Counted from the stretch's first letter, positions 46,233-60,060 are shown. The stretch is 64,000 nucleotides of DNA from Mytilus galloprovincialis (GCF_965363235.1 NC_134839.1:94073743-94137742), one strand, 5' to 3'. Program-made: numbers and translations. The notes: a model not told the origin generated them from the sequence alone.

Positions 46233-49200
46233 GTACAAAGGCTCAGAAATGTAACCTACCTTTAGATGGACTTAAGATTTTAGATATCAGCAGGTTCTTA
46301 TACTTTATATTTTACCAGCATATTGAGAAAGAATATGAAAATTAAGAATTTTGTATTTATTTCAAATTTAACCCATTTATGAAGAAAATTGAAAAGGTAG
46401 TATTGAGAGAGATATTGATAACACAACTTTAATATTAAATGAAAAGATCTCATTTTGTGTATCGCTTCTCTTCCTTCCACAATAAATTAACTATCATGCC
46501 TCTGTGTTCTATAAGTACCATGTATAGTCAAATTTGTCATCCTCTCATGATTATTCAGAGTGTTCAGTTTGGGTTATTTTGGGAGTAAAACCAAAATAAA
46601 GGTGTCTGGATATTGTTTTGACAAGACCTGTTTAGGACTGTTTTAAAATGTATACATATAATTTTTTTAAAGTACTTGGGGACAGGACAATTATTTTCTC
46701 GTTTTTACTATTCTCGGCGGTCATTGACATATATTATATAGAGACTAATTCCAAGTTTACTATCCAAGGCGGTCACTGATACATTATACACTGTGGATTC
46801 ATTTATTTTTCGCTGATACCAATTTGCGTGGATTAAGGAAAACTTGCATGTTCGTGAATGTTTAATTTCATGGTTTAGCTGAAGTCTGCATACAGGCCTA
46901 TAAAAAAATTTTCATACGTTGAATAATTAATTTTGTGGTTCAACGGTACCCACGAAATCCTTGAAAATTGGTTTTCAACAAAAAAAATTAATCCATAGTA
47001 GAGTCTCTTTATAATATATCAGTGACCGCAGTGGATGATAAACTCAGAACTGATAGTAAATAGCAAATACACTTTATTCATAGTATATGTATGTTCATAG
47101 TATACAGCAAAACAGAAAACAAAAAGTAACGGACTGTGGAAAAAAAGTGAAGGACTAAAAAAGTTGTTCTGTTGCCAAGTACCTATGACTTTTGATACCT
47201 TTCCTGAAATTCGCCAGTCATAAAAACTTTTTTTGTACAAAAGTTAATCCTACAACAGTTTACATACTTTCAAACTTGCTCTAATGCCCATGATTTTGTG
47301 GGTGTAATCTAGTTGTGTAAAAATAATGAGCGATTAAAGGTTAAAGGATGGCTCTTAGCCATATAAATGTATCTTCCCCTTATACTGAGAACAAACTAAT
47401 TTTTAAAAGCTATTTTTTTTTTAGAGTAAACAACTATTGTAATTGGATTTTCACAAGTATCCTGAACTTTAATTATTTTTAGTGAGTGAGCATTCGTAAA
47501 AAAGATGAAAAAACCCACTCTTTTAGTCAGTTCGAAAGCCAAAAATGAATTGATTGACAGTTCTCAAATCACCCTTCTGTAAATGTTGTGTATCACTTAA
47601 TAGTTAAATCATTTTTTTTTCTTTGCAGGATTTTAGCTGGTCCATATTGTACCATGATTCTAGGAGATCTGGGTGCCGAAATCATAAAGGTTGAAAAGCC
47701 TGGTAACATTGATTTATTTCATTAACATTCATGCTATTCATGTTAAATGAATACAATGTGTCTTGTGTTTACTATTTGCAAGATGAAAAGGGCATTAATG
47801 TTTGCCCTTGTCAGTACATACATTTTGTACATACATCCCAAATAAGTAGTTTGCCTCAACCAAATATTATGAAACTTATACACAATGCTTATTACCACAA
47901 AACTGAGATTAAGTTCAAATGCAGGTGGCATCACTTTTACCTTTCTGTAGTTATGTCCCTTTATAATGTTATATGCAAGGGGGCATCATCAGTGTCCCAT
48001 GGACACATTCTTCATTTATTCCTAAAAGGTTTTCCTGAATGTGCAGAAAATATTAAAGTAAACAACAAGTAAGCAGTTAATAAAAATTGGAACTTTTTTC
48101 ATTGTTTGTCATGATTTTTTTTTATTGAAAATTGTATATTTATATTTTAATAGACAACTTTCGAGTTCGATGGATTTCCGTCAAAAACTCTGGTTTTAGT
48201 GAACGTCATTTGTGCGTTTAGGGGCGTCGTCACTTCCATTCCAATGTTGAACGAGTGGTTGGAAAACTATAATTCTATATTGTACGAATTATTCGGCAAA
48301 TTGAATTCTCAAAATTGACAATCAGCATTGCTGTCATTAGGGAATTGTCATTAAGTACCTACAGAACATCCATTATTTCTAGTTTATCCTGCACAATGAC
48401 GATCACTAAGACGCTTGATGAACGTAAATAGTGCAGGGATACAGGCGACCCCCTCTATCTGGTAAATGACGTCATAAAGGCGCGTATAATTGACGAGTTT
48501 TTTCCGGTGACGGATGAACTCGAAAGTGGTCTATTAATGTTTATTAAATTTTGTGAAATTAACTTCTTTTATACTTTAGTGTCATAAAATAAGACATTTG
48601 TGTTATAGCCTATTGAAATTAAACATCTAGACCTTGAAACTCATAACATGATAAAAATAAAATAAGCATAGCAAGTTGATGAGAGACATAAAACCAGATA
48701 CAGTTGTTTCTTTTCACAAAACATATACATGTAGGATGAATTTTGTAATGTGGGTTTGATAGTTTTATTGTAAACATTATCTTTCTTTTTATCAGGAGTT
48801 GGTGATGATACAAGGTCATGGGGACCTCCATTTTGTGGCAAGGAAAGTGTTTATTTTTTGACTGTCAATAGAAATAAAAAGGTAATGACTTAATACTATT
48901 TGTTAGTAAAACCCAACAACAAAAGACAAAGTCTCTGTTTAATGCATCATATATACATGCAATGCTTTCAAGTAAATATTGCACAATAGCCTGACATGAA
49001 AGCAGTATGAACCTGTATTTTATTTTTTATTAGACCTTTTGTTTTCCTTTTTGAAATGTTTCACACTGTTCATTTTGAGGCTGTTTATAGCTTGATGCTG
49101 GGTGTTAGCTAAGGCTTTGTGTTGAAGGTCGTACTTTGACCTATAATTGTTTACCTTTTACAAATTGTGACTTGGATGGAGAATTGTCTCATTGGCATTC

Positions 49201-52200
49201 ATACCACATCTTCTTTTATCTAACTATGTATTATAGATTTAAGTTTGTTTACTGTACTGATTATATTGTACCTTTTATGTGTCCAGCTATTCCACTTATA
49301 AAGATGTAGAACGTTGAGATCTAAAAATAAAAATAACTTAATCTCATCAAATAGGCATGTGCCTTTTGGAAGTCTGGAACTTTGTCAATTGTTGTCTTTT
49401 TATATCTTCAATGTTGTTTCTTTATATCTTCCTATTGTCATTTAGGGAATTTTGTACTGATGGCAGATCTTTGATTGTCTCTTTATTCTATTCACTACTT
49501 TGCTACAAACAGGGCAATGAAGAGCATGACATATATTGTATAAAAACTTGATAATTGTTCAAGTATGTGTATTTACCTGTAGATGTCTTTTGTTTTTGTG
49601 TGTTGTTTAGTTACTGTCTCTTTGAGATATTACCCATGTCAACTCTGCTAGTTATGCTCTTTTAAACATGAATTAAAATGAATAGAAAATTCAGAAATCT
49701 GCAACTTGTATTTTAATTGACGAAATCATATCTAAGAGTGAAACTTGATGTTACCTTTTGCATTCATGGTGTTTTACTCATTATTTTAGTTGTATTATTC
49801 TTCAAGATTCAGTTTACATTTTACTTTGATGCAATACCGTAAAAGCAATAATAGTTATAATTTGTAAACTATCTGTCATTTACAACATTAAAGCTCAATA
49901 TGCATTATGATTCCTCTTTTCCATATTTCCTGTTATATTTCAGAGTATTGCTATTGACATAAGAACTAAAGATGGCCAAGATCTTATTCAAAAGGTAAGT
50001 TTTATCAGGCTTTTTTTTTTAAAGTATTTACTTATTTACCTATAGACAAAATTTGCTCACTTGAATTTCACATGATTCTCACATGAAATTCATGTGAAAA
50101 TTTCACATGAGATTCACCTCAAACAAGCTTATACATGACACTCATGTGAAAATTTTCATGTGAGTTTTACATGAATTGAGATTCACATCATTTTCAAGTG
50201 AATTATTTTTTATGAATTTCACATGAACTTTCCAAAAACAAATTTGGTATTTTTCATGATTTTAATTAAGGTGGTACCTAACACTACAGGGAGATAACTC
50301 TGTAAAGTCAGCTTAACGTTTTAATTACGTTGTGTTGTAAAGGGAATATTAAGCTTCTCAATGATCAAAATTGGTGTTTGTCAAACTGCTATATAACCAG
50401 TGTAATTTTTCTGACAAAACGGTTGGTTCAAAATTTTTAAAATTTTTATATTTTTGTTAAAGGGTCAAAGTAAATACTTTGACAAAATCTTATGAAAATT
50501 AAACGAGCCAAATTAGTTTTAGTGAAAGTGTTGGGTACCACCTTAAATTTGAAAATTTAGATGTTGTTTGAATTTATACTTTATTTTTAAAAATTTATAT
50601 GAAGTTCACGTGAAAAAAATTTATATGAAGTTCATGTGAATTTCCACATCAAATTCGCATAGTTTCATATGAGATTCATGTGAAACTAACAAACTGATTT
50701 TATGCGAGTTTCATGTATAAGCTCGTTTGAGGTGAAATTCATGAGAGGTTCAAATGAATTCAAATTCACGTGAAATTGATGTGAATTAAATTTGCCTTAT
50801 ATATAGGCAGTATAAAAGTAAAGATGAAATTGTTTTCTCATAGGTTTCTGAAAAATCTCAACTATATTTTATATGCATATACAGGTTCTCTCCAATTTAT
50901 TTTTGTTCCACATAGTGTTTGATTCTAGAAAACTAAAAATATTAATATCGACCACACTCTAATTTGTTTTAAATTGTTTAGTTGAATATTCAGACCTTTA
51001 AAGTAAACATATCTACCTCAGTTTACACATTTTCATGAATGAAGGTCTGTTTAGAGCCTTAATATGTGTCTTTAAATTAATGTACTTTTTATTTTTACAG
51101 TTGGCTAAGCAGTGTGATGTGATAGTTGAGAATTATATCCCTGGTAAACTAGACCAGTACAACCTTGGTTACAAACATCTTAGTGTGGTAGCTCCTCAAT
51201 TAATTTACTGTTCTATAACAGGTAGGCTACAGCTTTATAGAATATTTTAAAATGAATGATAGCCTAGCAGCTAATCTGTTATTTAGGAATAACTCCTGGA
51301 ACAACTGGGTTGATAGCTCTTGCTTCAGTGTTTTTATAGATGTAGAAAAAGATTTGAATCACTAAGTTCTGACTATATATTACACAATATATTTATAAAA
51401 GACAGTGCTACATTTTCAACAGAAAAACTTCCACCAATTCCCCAGAAGTATTTGGATTGTCTTAGTTTTTTGTATGTGAAAAAGGGTATTTGAGAATTCA
51501 TTATACAGGGCTGACACATTGTGCAGATGCAAAAAAGGGAGGTTTATATGCAGTCATGCACTTGGCCATGCTTTGACATAATTGTTAAAAAATAATTCTT
51601 AATTGTCAGGATATGGTCAAACAGGCCCGTACTCACAACGAGCTGGATATGATGTTATTGTATCAGGAGTGGGTGGATTAATGCATATCACTGGACCAGA
51701 GGTGAGGTATGAACACCCCAAAAATCAGTACCCTTTTTTCTCTAATTTTTGTGCTATTTTCACATTTTCTGACCGGTGTGAGAAAAATATTTCTCCTCAC
51801 TAATGAAAAATCTGTTCTCAGCAACTGATTGGTTGAAATTTGATTGTGATGTTAAATTTTCTTGTTTTCTTCTGAATTTTTTTATTGTGACATCTATGAA
51901 AAAAGCTCGTGTATTACAATATTATAAGAAAATGCATGTACCAAGTCGGGAATATGACATTTGGTATCCATTCGTTTGATGTGTTTGAGCTTTTAATTTT
52001 GCCATTTGATTAGGGACTTTCAATTTTGAATTTTCCTAGGAGTTCAGTATTTTTGTGATTTTACATTCTCTTCAATAGTTATATTTGATTTTCTCAAGAT
52101 TGTATTGTGATATTTTACTTATTTAAAATACTGGTGTGTCTATAGGATGGAGACCCTTGTAAAGTAGGTGTGGCTATGACTGATCTTTCCACTGGACTGT

Positions 52201-55200
52201 ATGCCCATGGGGCTATCTTAGCAGCAGTTTTACAGAGACAGATTACAGGGAGAGGACAACATATAGACTGTAACTTATTCTCAACTCAGGTAAGTCACAC
52301 ATATAAACACACATATTTATAGCATACACAAAAACATTGATCAATCATATTTATATATGCTCAAAGACATATGCTGATCACAGTTTAAATTATCTTTAAC
52401 TCAAATTAATGATTTTATTTATTTAGTTTTTGTCTATCAAGTGCACACATTGCAAGATACTGCATTTTTAACAGTACATCAATTTGACCAGTTTTGAATG
52501 GATGATGTTTTAAGGAGAAAAATAACTGTTAGATTTTAGGTCACAGTTTCAAAGTTAAGTGGGCTTACAATGAATTTATAATTTGAAAAAAGATTCTTAA
52601 TATGGATTCATCAAATTAGAAAAAAAAAAGGATATGGGTTATCCATCCATGACACAAAATCAGTAAATGCACAGCAAAAAAACACACAAAAAGAAAAGGA
52701 ACAACACTTTTATTGCTGTTCTTCATCACAAAGTCATAGTGAGGCCTTCAACACATAGGAAAAAAACTCTCACCTCACTGAAATTTCAAGATGGCCCCTT
52801 GTACAGCTTGAGTGGAATTCTTTGTGAAATTTATTTGTATAGACTTTGTGAGAACAACACCACTAATCTGAAAAACTATGTAGCATATATTTTAGTAACT
52901 ATGGCATCAGATGAAAGGTGAAGGACTGGTGATCCTTATAGAGCACACGCTTTACTGATAATTTTGAATAAAACAAAAGTTTATGAATGAATTCTAAAAT
53001 TAAACTAAGCGCATATATAGCCTGTTTTGTTGTATCAAAAATTCTTGTAACCATTGCAGTAAGGTCTGATGTATGAATATAGTTATATTGATCAGGCTTC
53101 CATAAAATGTTTTGAAGTGAAAAATTTAATGTGAATAGACATGTACATTGTTAAGATGATGTAGGTCATTTTCAACTTTACTTTTTATATTATAGGCCTT
53201 ATTCATGTTCAATTTTAAAAATGTAAAAAAGTTTGTCTAAAAAATTTCTTGACTGAATTTTACAAATTATTGTTTTCTAGAAGAGTAAAATAATCATCTA
53301 CCAATTAATAAGTTGACATGCTGATATCTTCTACCATATGTGAAAAATTGAAGGTTTGTTTACATTTATGTCTCAAAAATCATTTTAGACAAAAATCAAG
53401 TTTTGAAAAGCTTATATATCTGACAATTTGAAATAAACTCCCATTACGTTTTTTTTGTTTTTGATTTCCTTTACAAACTTTCTGAAGCGTGTTTGGTTCT
53501 ATTTAGGTTGCATCGTTAATTAATATTGGATCAAATTATCTGAATGCTGGAATGGAAGCTAAAAGACATGGTACAGCCCATCAAAGTATTGTTCCTTATC
53601 AGGTATATATTGACTAGAACTCAATTCCATATATAGTTATTGTACCCCTGCTGCAAATGAAGGGGGATAGTTGTTTACATCTGTCCCATCAAACCATGTT
53701 GTTTTTGTCTATCCCATTACAGGTACATATTTTGTGGCAATTTTCTGAAACAACATTATTTTGTGATAAGCTTCATGTAAGCATGGTAAGCATTGTGATG
53801 CAATATATAAAGCATCAATTATTCTAATTTGTATCTTTTAAATAGTTTTAAGATTGACCTATCAGTAGAACAGAAATTACCTGACCTTGACCCCTTTAAA
53901 GATTCAATGATCAAAGATCAAGTTTTAGGATGACGTGAATTTTCAGTGACAAATAAACAAATTATTAACCATATTTTTTTTGTAATGAATGAAAATGACT
54001 TCAAACTAAACACAGAAGATAATCTTTAGGAGTTGATATTTATATGAGTGAAGTCCATACCTTCATTTTTATTTCGTTTTGAATTTGACCGTCAATATGT
54101 GAAAGTTACATATGTTCCTGCCTTTCAAGTTTGTCAGACTATCAGTGTAGAATCAGTATAAGTTGTACTGAATTGTCTAAAAGAACTTGGTTGTCATAGT
54201 TAATTGATTAATGTGTGTTAATACCTTAATTGCAAAGACTGTTTATTCATTATACAGTTTTAATCAATGTAGCAGGCAAGACATTTCTATGTATGCACTC
54301 TTTTTTAGAGTTTAATATCATAGTATTTTTAGAAAATATTTCAATCTGAGAATCTCTAGTAAACAATATTATTAACCTTACTTTTTAGGCATTTAAGACA
54401 AAGGACAGCTACATTCTTGTTGGAGCAGGCAATGATAAACAATTTCAAACTTTATGTAAGGTGAGTAACAACTAATTGGTCCGTATTTGTGTTGAACACA
54501 ACTCCTTTATAATGTATGATCTTTGTAATATTATGGTCTGTTGACATTGCTGTTTAACTTTTCACTAGAAATAACTAGTAAAGGCTATTATCAGACTCTG
54601 TTTTATTAACCATTAAAGTATGACAAATGAAGTATTCCTGTTTTCATTTGTATGTATTTTATGAACACCGAAAAAAATCTATCATGGGGGACCAGGATTT
54701 GTGAAAGGTTGGTGTAATTCCTGATGATCCTGTCTTAGATTAGGATTGAAGTTTTGTCACTTAGATTTATTGGTCTTTTCTTTTTATTTAGGTTCTGGGA
54801 AAATGTGATCGTTTTTTCTCAGTGTGTTAACTGTTAACTACCATTCATGTTTGTAACATTTAAAAGAGGGACAAAAGATTCCAGAGGGACAGTCAAACAT
54901 AGATTGAAAATATACTGACAATGCCATGGCTAAAAATAAAAATAAAAACAGTCAAATAATAGAACAGAAGACACAACATAGAAAACTAAAGACTAAGCAA
55001 CATGAAACCCAACCAAAAACTGGGGGTGATCTCAGGTGCTCCTTTTCATTTGACCACTTTTGTAGAGGTTGCTGACTTGTATATATACATTTTAGGTGTT
55101 ACAACTCGATAATTTGTTGGAGAATAGCAAATACACAACAAACAAACTTCGTGTGGATAATAGGAAGAGTTTACTGTCAATATTTGACAATTTGTAAGTA

Positions 55201-57141
55201 CTATCGTTGAATACCAAAATTTATGACAAACGCAATGATTTTAATTTTCCTATAGTCAACTTTCCATTTCTGTGTAGCAACATCCCAGTGACACCAGCAT
55301 ATGGAGTATATGTCTCTCAATTGATACGTTACTCTAGAGCTAGCTCAAAGTACGTTGATTTTGTTGAATGAGGAATACTGCTTTCTCAAAAGTTGCTAAG
55401 ACAGGGCTATGAATCAATCAAATTAAGGTCATCACTCAAGAAATTTTACGGTTGCCATCATGAGCTGATTGGCCATTATGACAAAAGTGTGTCAGAAATC
55501 ATATCTGATATTCTTCCTCAGTCATAATAACCTTCAATCATTACCGAACTGAACAAAGAAATAACACGACGGGTGCTGTATACGGTGCAGGAAATGCTTA
55601 CCTTTCCGGAGCACCTGATTTCACTCCCAGTTTTTAGTGGAGTTCGTGTTGTTTCTTATTTATTATTTATAACTGTTGATGTACTTGTCTTTGGTTTTAT
55701 GAGTCTTTGTTTTCTCCTTTGTTTTGATTGTTATTGTCTTTCAACTGGATTAAATTTCTTCTTAGTTTTCTAATTGCTTAGCCTTTGTTCCTGAATTCCA
55801 GTTTATTTTAAATGATTTCATCAGCTTATTCCTGGTTATCTATAAAATTTCTAATCCTATTTTCTCAGTATTAATTAAAGTATTCCTTTTAAATAATCAG
55901 TTTGATACACTTGATTCACCTTAGTCACAAACCATTATTAGGGGCCAGGATTAGCATTTTTCTACTAACTGTTTTTATTCCAAATATCAGAAGGGATTTG
56001 AATTTTTTATTTACTTGTACTGAAAATTACCAATTAAAACATAAAACAACATATAAAATTTAAGAATTTTTTTCTGCTTGCTGTCAGACAGTTTAAAAAC
56101 ACTTAATTATTTACCCAGAACATGAAATTCTTTGATGAAGTTTTCTTGACTCTTATGACAGGGAATACAATCATATTCCAAATTGAAGCTTGATAATGTT
56201 AGCCACTTCCTGCCGTTCAATAGTTTGAACAGGACAGGTATAATGTAACTGCTATTGTACCATATTCATATTTCATTCTATATCTTTATTCACACATCTG
56301 AATGTCTTCTTTTGGATGTATCTATATTGTATTTTTAGCCTGGCTTTAGTAAATTATAGATTTTACTGTCACAAATTGAGTTTACCTAGCAAAGCATAGG
56401 GAGCAAGGTAAACAGATATTTGAGACAGTAAAATCCTGGCCAAGCTTAAAAATCATATCTCCATTCTAATGCCACATATTAAAATAAATACCGTTTAATT
56501 AATATTTTGGCTTAAAAATTCCATAAATGAAAAAGTCCACAAAACTGTTGCATCTTTAGCATCTAAAAAATGGGACGTCATATGTACCCCTGATGTCATA
56601 CATAAAAGCTACAAAAAGATTTGAGGTTCAAAATGTGACTTTCTTGTTTATTTTTGAAAAATTACATACCAAAAAAAAATCAGAATTCAATATGATGGCT
56701 TTCTTAGTTATTGACTGGAAGAACACGGAATCTAAGTAAGTTAGATTCCATGTTCTACCTTGCTTAGTTAGATTCCATGCTCTACCTGCAGTATCTAACC
56801 CTTCAAAATATTTGTCAACATCCAATAAAAATTACTGTTATAAACCAATTGTATTAGAATGATAGATTTATTATAGATGTTCATTTGATGACAAAGTTAA
56901 TCAATATACAACATAGTCATAAGTCTTTTTACAAGACTGTCATTGCGGAAAGAAATAAAACATTGAGTAATGGCCATTGAAAAAGGTGTCTGCATTGCAT
57001 GCATTATGTAAAAATTTTGATTTATTATAAAATTTCAGATTTGTAACAAAAAAGACCGAAGAATGGTTAGATGTGTTTGATGGTTGTGGAATACCCTATG
57101 GTCCTCTAAATGATATGGAAAATGTTTTCAGTGATCCACAG
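46233..57141 (+). CDS. SUGCT: SUGCT: succinyl-CoA:glutarate CoA-transferase (class III), 11 exons, both ends missing
   Basis: Exons are 46233-46293, 47629-47702, 48796-48881, 49944-49994, 51101-51221, 51610-51701, 52146-52289, 53507-53602, 54389-54460, 55096-55193 and 57039-57141. All have GT/AG borders and compatible phases, about 332 codons in total. Family marks in order: [116 protein letters not shown] (its Asp is the expected catalytic, CoA-thioester-forming residue), [47 protein letters not shown]. In animals this mitochondrial enzyme moves CoA from succinyl-CoA to glutarate. The first exon with the targeting peptide is not found: exon 46233 enters in phase 1. The C-terminal ~100 residues must lie past 64000. 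Introns carry many nested repeats but the exons are clean. Confidence 0.9.
48151..48533. mobile_element. MITE with TTAA-type flanks in SUGCT intron 2
   Basis: tagacaactttcgagttc is inverted as gaactcgaaagtggtcta, followed by looser inverted similarity (gatttccgtcaaaaactc against gagttttttccggtgac). TTAA lies on both sides (48147-48150, 48534-48537). TTAA is the piggyBac duplication, but the end bases are not of that type, so the superfamily is open. Confidence 0.7.
49075..49215 (-). repeat. Dispersed repeat fragment in SUGCT intron 3
   Basis: gttgaaggtcgtactttgac, gtgacttggatggagaattg, tctcattggcattcatacca: a diverged inverted copy of the family at 63150-63310 and 17636-17830. Confidence 0.7.
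50038..50808. mobile_element. Foldback element rich in TTCACATGAA motifs, SUGCT intron 4
   Basis: The left arm (cctatagacaaaatttgctc, many ttcacatgaa/ttcatgtgaa words, acctcaaacaagcttataca) is mirrored in the right arm (tgtataagctcgtttgaggt, ttgccttatatatagg). The palindromic words make the arms self-complementary at two scales. The centre is occupied by a second, younger element (50266-50546). Confidence 0.8.
50266..50546. mobile_element. Nested MITE with TTAA borders
   Basis: TTAAGGTGGTACCTAACAC at the left is inverted as GTGTTGGGTACCACCTTAA at the right. If TTAA is the target duplication the element is 50270-50542. It sits in the middle of the foldback element at 50038-50808. Confidence 0.8.
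51923..52062 (+). repeat. Dispersed repeat copy in SUGCT intron 6
   Basis: tgtaccaagtcgggaatatg, ccattcgtttgatgtgtttg, gccatttgattagggacttt, gttcagtatttttgtgattt: a close copy of the 16690-16850 family. Confidence 0.8.
54858..55045 (-). repeat. Retroelement 3' tail, antisense copy
   Basis: agagggacaaaagattccag, gggacagtcaaacat, ccaaaaactgggggtgatct and caggtgctcc are recalled as the antisense of a very common mussel retroelement tail. The sense tail (ggagcacctgatttcactcc, cagtttttagtggagttcgt) is at 55600-55660, so the two form an inverted pair around exon 55096-55193. Confidence 0.55.
55225..55760 (+). pseudogene. Fossil reverse-transcriptase C-terminal tail plus 3' tail, broken
   Basis: Plus-strand frames carry [39 protein letters not shown] and then a noncoding tail (ggagcacctgatttcactcc). 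These match the C-terminal end of the same reverse transcriptase family as 40860-41460. The insertion is 5'-truncated, in the sense direction of SUGCT intron 10, and broken. The open frame 55573-55773 is part of the tail. Confidence 0.6.
56333..56452. mobile_element. Hairpin MITE in SUGCT intron 10
   Basis: tttttagcctggctttagta, gattttactgtc, ttgagtttacct are inverted as aggtaaac, gacagtaaaatc, ggccaagcttaaaaa. Confidence 0.65.
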
Positions 57142-57272
57142 GTATTACAGATTAGGTTATCAATGAATTAAAACAGATATAAATATTTATCATATATTTA
57201 GTAGTAAATACAGTAGTTCTGAATATATGATAAATAGCCGGCTGTTTAATCCATATAGTGCAACTTTAATGT

Positions 57273-57333
57273 GCACCCTTTATCGCACCCTTTATCACAC
57301 CCTTTATCGCATGGCTACCCTTTATCGCACCCT
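57273..57333 (+). repeat. 12-bp tandem repeat (caccctttatcg)
   Basis: About five copies of caccctttatcg with small changes lie 90 bp upstream of the Crypton-like ATG. The open frames 57227-57415 and 57271-57468 arise from it. Confidence 0.85.
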
Positions 57334-58822
57334 ACTCAGATTTCTCGTTCGTATTCTATACGGAGTCTCTCGGACTGTTTTCATTCAGCAGACGACAACA
57401 TTGATCAGCTGTTGAAGTCATGGAGTTGCCACGGAGCCTGCACAGCATTCAAATGGGAGAAGAAGTAATGAATCGTTTGGCTCAAAATGTTTTAGAACTG
57501 GAAGATCGGATTGAAGAACGTGATTGTGCTGCTGAGCAGATGACTATAGATGAATTCATCGACCAAATGAGAAATAAGAATATAAGTAGGAAGACAAATT
57601 CAGATGTCAACAAGTTAAAAACATGGCTTTCCGATCAAAATGAACTACGGGAATTTCATGAGATTCCTCCTCAGGAACTTGACCTCTTGCTAGCAAGATT
57701 TTTCATGACTGCCAAGAAGTGTGATGGAGGGGATTATGAACCAGACACATTAAAATCAATTCAAGGCAGCATAAATAGACATTTGACTGAAAAACACTGT
57801 AATATAGACCTCATCAAAGACAAGGAATTCAAACACTCAAGAGATGTTCTAATATCTAAAAGATAACTACTTCGTTAGAGTGGAAAAGGAAATAAACCAA
57901 AAAAAGCTGAACCACTGACAAAGGAGGAAATTGATATACTGTATCAAAAGAAACTTCTAGGAGCAGGTAAAATTAGAGTTCACAATTAAAATGATTAAAA
58001 AGCAATTAAATAGACCACATGATGTTTTTTGCATTAAAATACTTTTTTTTGACGCGTCTGTCTGATATAAAGTTTGTGCTCTCCATATATATCTACAATA
58101 CTAACTGATTTAAGGTTCACCTTATCCTTTCGGCTCATAGTACATGACTCATACATGATCATGATGATACATGTATATTCTTGTATTCAGCTATCCTTTA
58201 TGAACGTTTTTTTTTACAAGTAACAATAACTGTATATGTATGATGCATGCATATCCCTCATTGGCATTAAACAATGTATAAATATTTTTTCTGCAGTTTA
58301 ATATTTTTTATTTTGGCAAAAAAAATATTACTTGTAGGCTTCATCACACCTGGGACTAATGTTATAGTCCCAGATCTCACACAAAAAAGTGTTGGTTGTT
58401 GAGCATGGTGTTTTATAACTAATATTAACAAAATAATCCATTTTATTTAAAAAGAATTTAGACATAAAACATGCTGTGATAATGATTGACATTAATTTTT
58501 ATTAATTTATTTGAAAAATAATTTGTTGTGTATTTTTTCAGCTAATCCAAGAGCGTTAACAAACACTGTTTTCTTAAACAACAGTATGTTTTTGGAATGA
58601 GATCAAGACTGGAACATCAAAATTTAAGATGGGGGGGATATTGACCTAAAAACAACATCAGCAGGAGAAAAGTATCTGGACTTTACAGAGAGAGCAACCA
58701 AGACAAGGTCTGGTGCAACGAGTGACGCAAGAGCATTTTCCCCCAAGATGTTTGAAAATAAAGGTAAATAAAAAGTTTTCATGTATTGAGCATAATCATA
58801 ACCCTGCTTGAAAGAATATTTG

Positions 58823-58923
58823 TAGATTATTGTTGGTCATCTCAATGAGATTGATTTTCTCACTTGAGACAGTATGGTGAAAGTGAGCAAGGCAATCAAG
58901 TTGAGATGACCAAAGATAATCTA
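58823..58923. mobile_element. Short foldback repeat, copy 2
   Basis: tagattattgttggtcatct is inverted as gagatgaccaaagataatct, with gagattgattttctcacttg between. Same family as 29005-29086. It sits in the intron between the second and third coding segments of the Crypton-like pseudogene. Confidence 0.75.
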
Positions 58924-60060
58924 TTTATAGCTACATGTATATTACTTATGATACATTGTTATTTTCATTGACAACCTCAATGTGCGATAAATTATTTTAC
59001 TGTCCATCTTTCTGCTACACTAGTGTTAGCACACTTTCTCAGCCATTACTAACATGTACAGTCTGAAAATTACACCAAACAGTGATAGAGTTAGATTTTC
59101 TACTGAAAAATATAATATATACACAATGTGCATTTTTATTAAAACAAACATTATATCGTACTATCTGGAAGTTGATGTTAACAAGACTTACAACACAATA
59201 TGAAATTCTACTATACATATACATTGTATATACTTAGAAACTGCACTTTTAAAGTTGAATATAAAGTCAGGGAATAAAAGAAAAGCCTTAACTATACATC
59301 ACACAGTTTTTTCTCTCACTTTTATTACATTATGTATTTTTTGCAGGTGATCCTAGATGTCCAGTAAGTTTGTATTTGATGTATGCAGAAAAACGTCCAG
59401 AGAAAATGAAAGCAAACGACTCCAAATTCTATGTTGGCATCAACAATAAAGGTTCTGGTGATGAATGGTTTATAAACCAACCAATGGGAAAAAACACACT
59501 ATCTAATATAATAAAATCTATGACAGATGAAGCAGGTATACAGGACCGTAAAGTCAATCATAGTGCCCGTAAAACAGGCATTACAACACTTATCCATGCA
59601 GACTGGGACTATTATACTAACGGGACTGGAAACTGTTACACATAATCCTTAATATAAACATGATAACTTTAATGATAAGAGATATCCTGATCTTTGACAG
59701 TTGTTATTAATCACCAAATCCCGCCTTAAGTGTTAAAAAGAGATATGTAAGTTCGGTTTGCTGTAAAGTCATATTTAAAGGTGATAGTTTGGATTTGCCT
59801 ATTTCTACTATCACTTTTTTTAAAGTGAAAATTGGGGAAAAAAATCACTTTTTCATTACAACGGGAACCCACATGCACAGCTCAAATAAATTATACTGTT
59901 CCTATAAAATTGCCTACTCCTTTTTATGTGTCCAATATTTTATTATAATCAGCTTAGTAATGGTCTTCAGGTGGCATTAGAATATAACTTCGTGAAAATA
60001 TGTACACTAGGTTCCACAATTAGAACTACAAAAGTAGGCCCAACCGTGCACCGCCATTTT

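Noticed and set aside
51603-51803. 66-codon frame extending past GLMHITGPE
   Set aside because: It reads through the donor at 51702 into an intron; the next exon at 52146 continues the CoA-transferase family sequence exactly.
57142-57175. Read-through of the last visible SUGCT exon to a nearby stop (VLQIRLSMN)
   Set aside because: The family continues about 100 residues after the DPQ motif, and a GT follows CAG. The resemblance of the next codons to VLHNG is only two residues.
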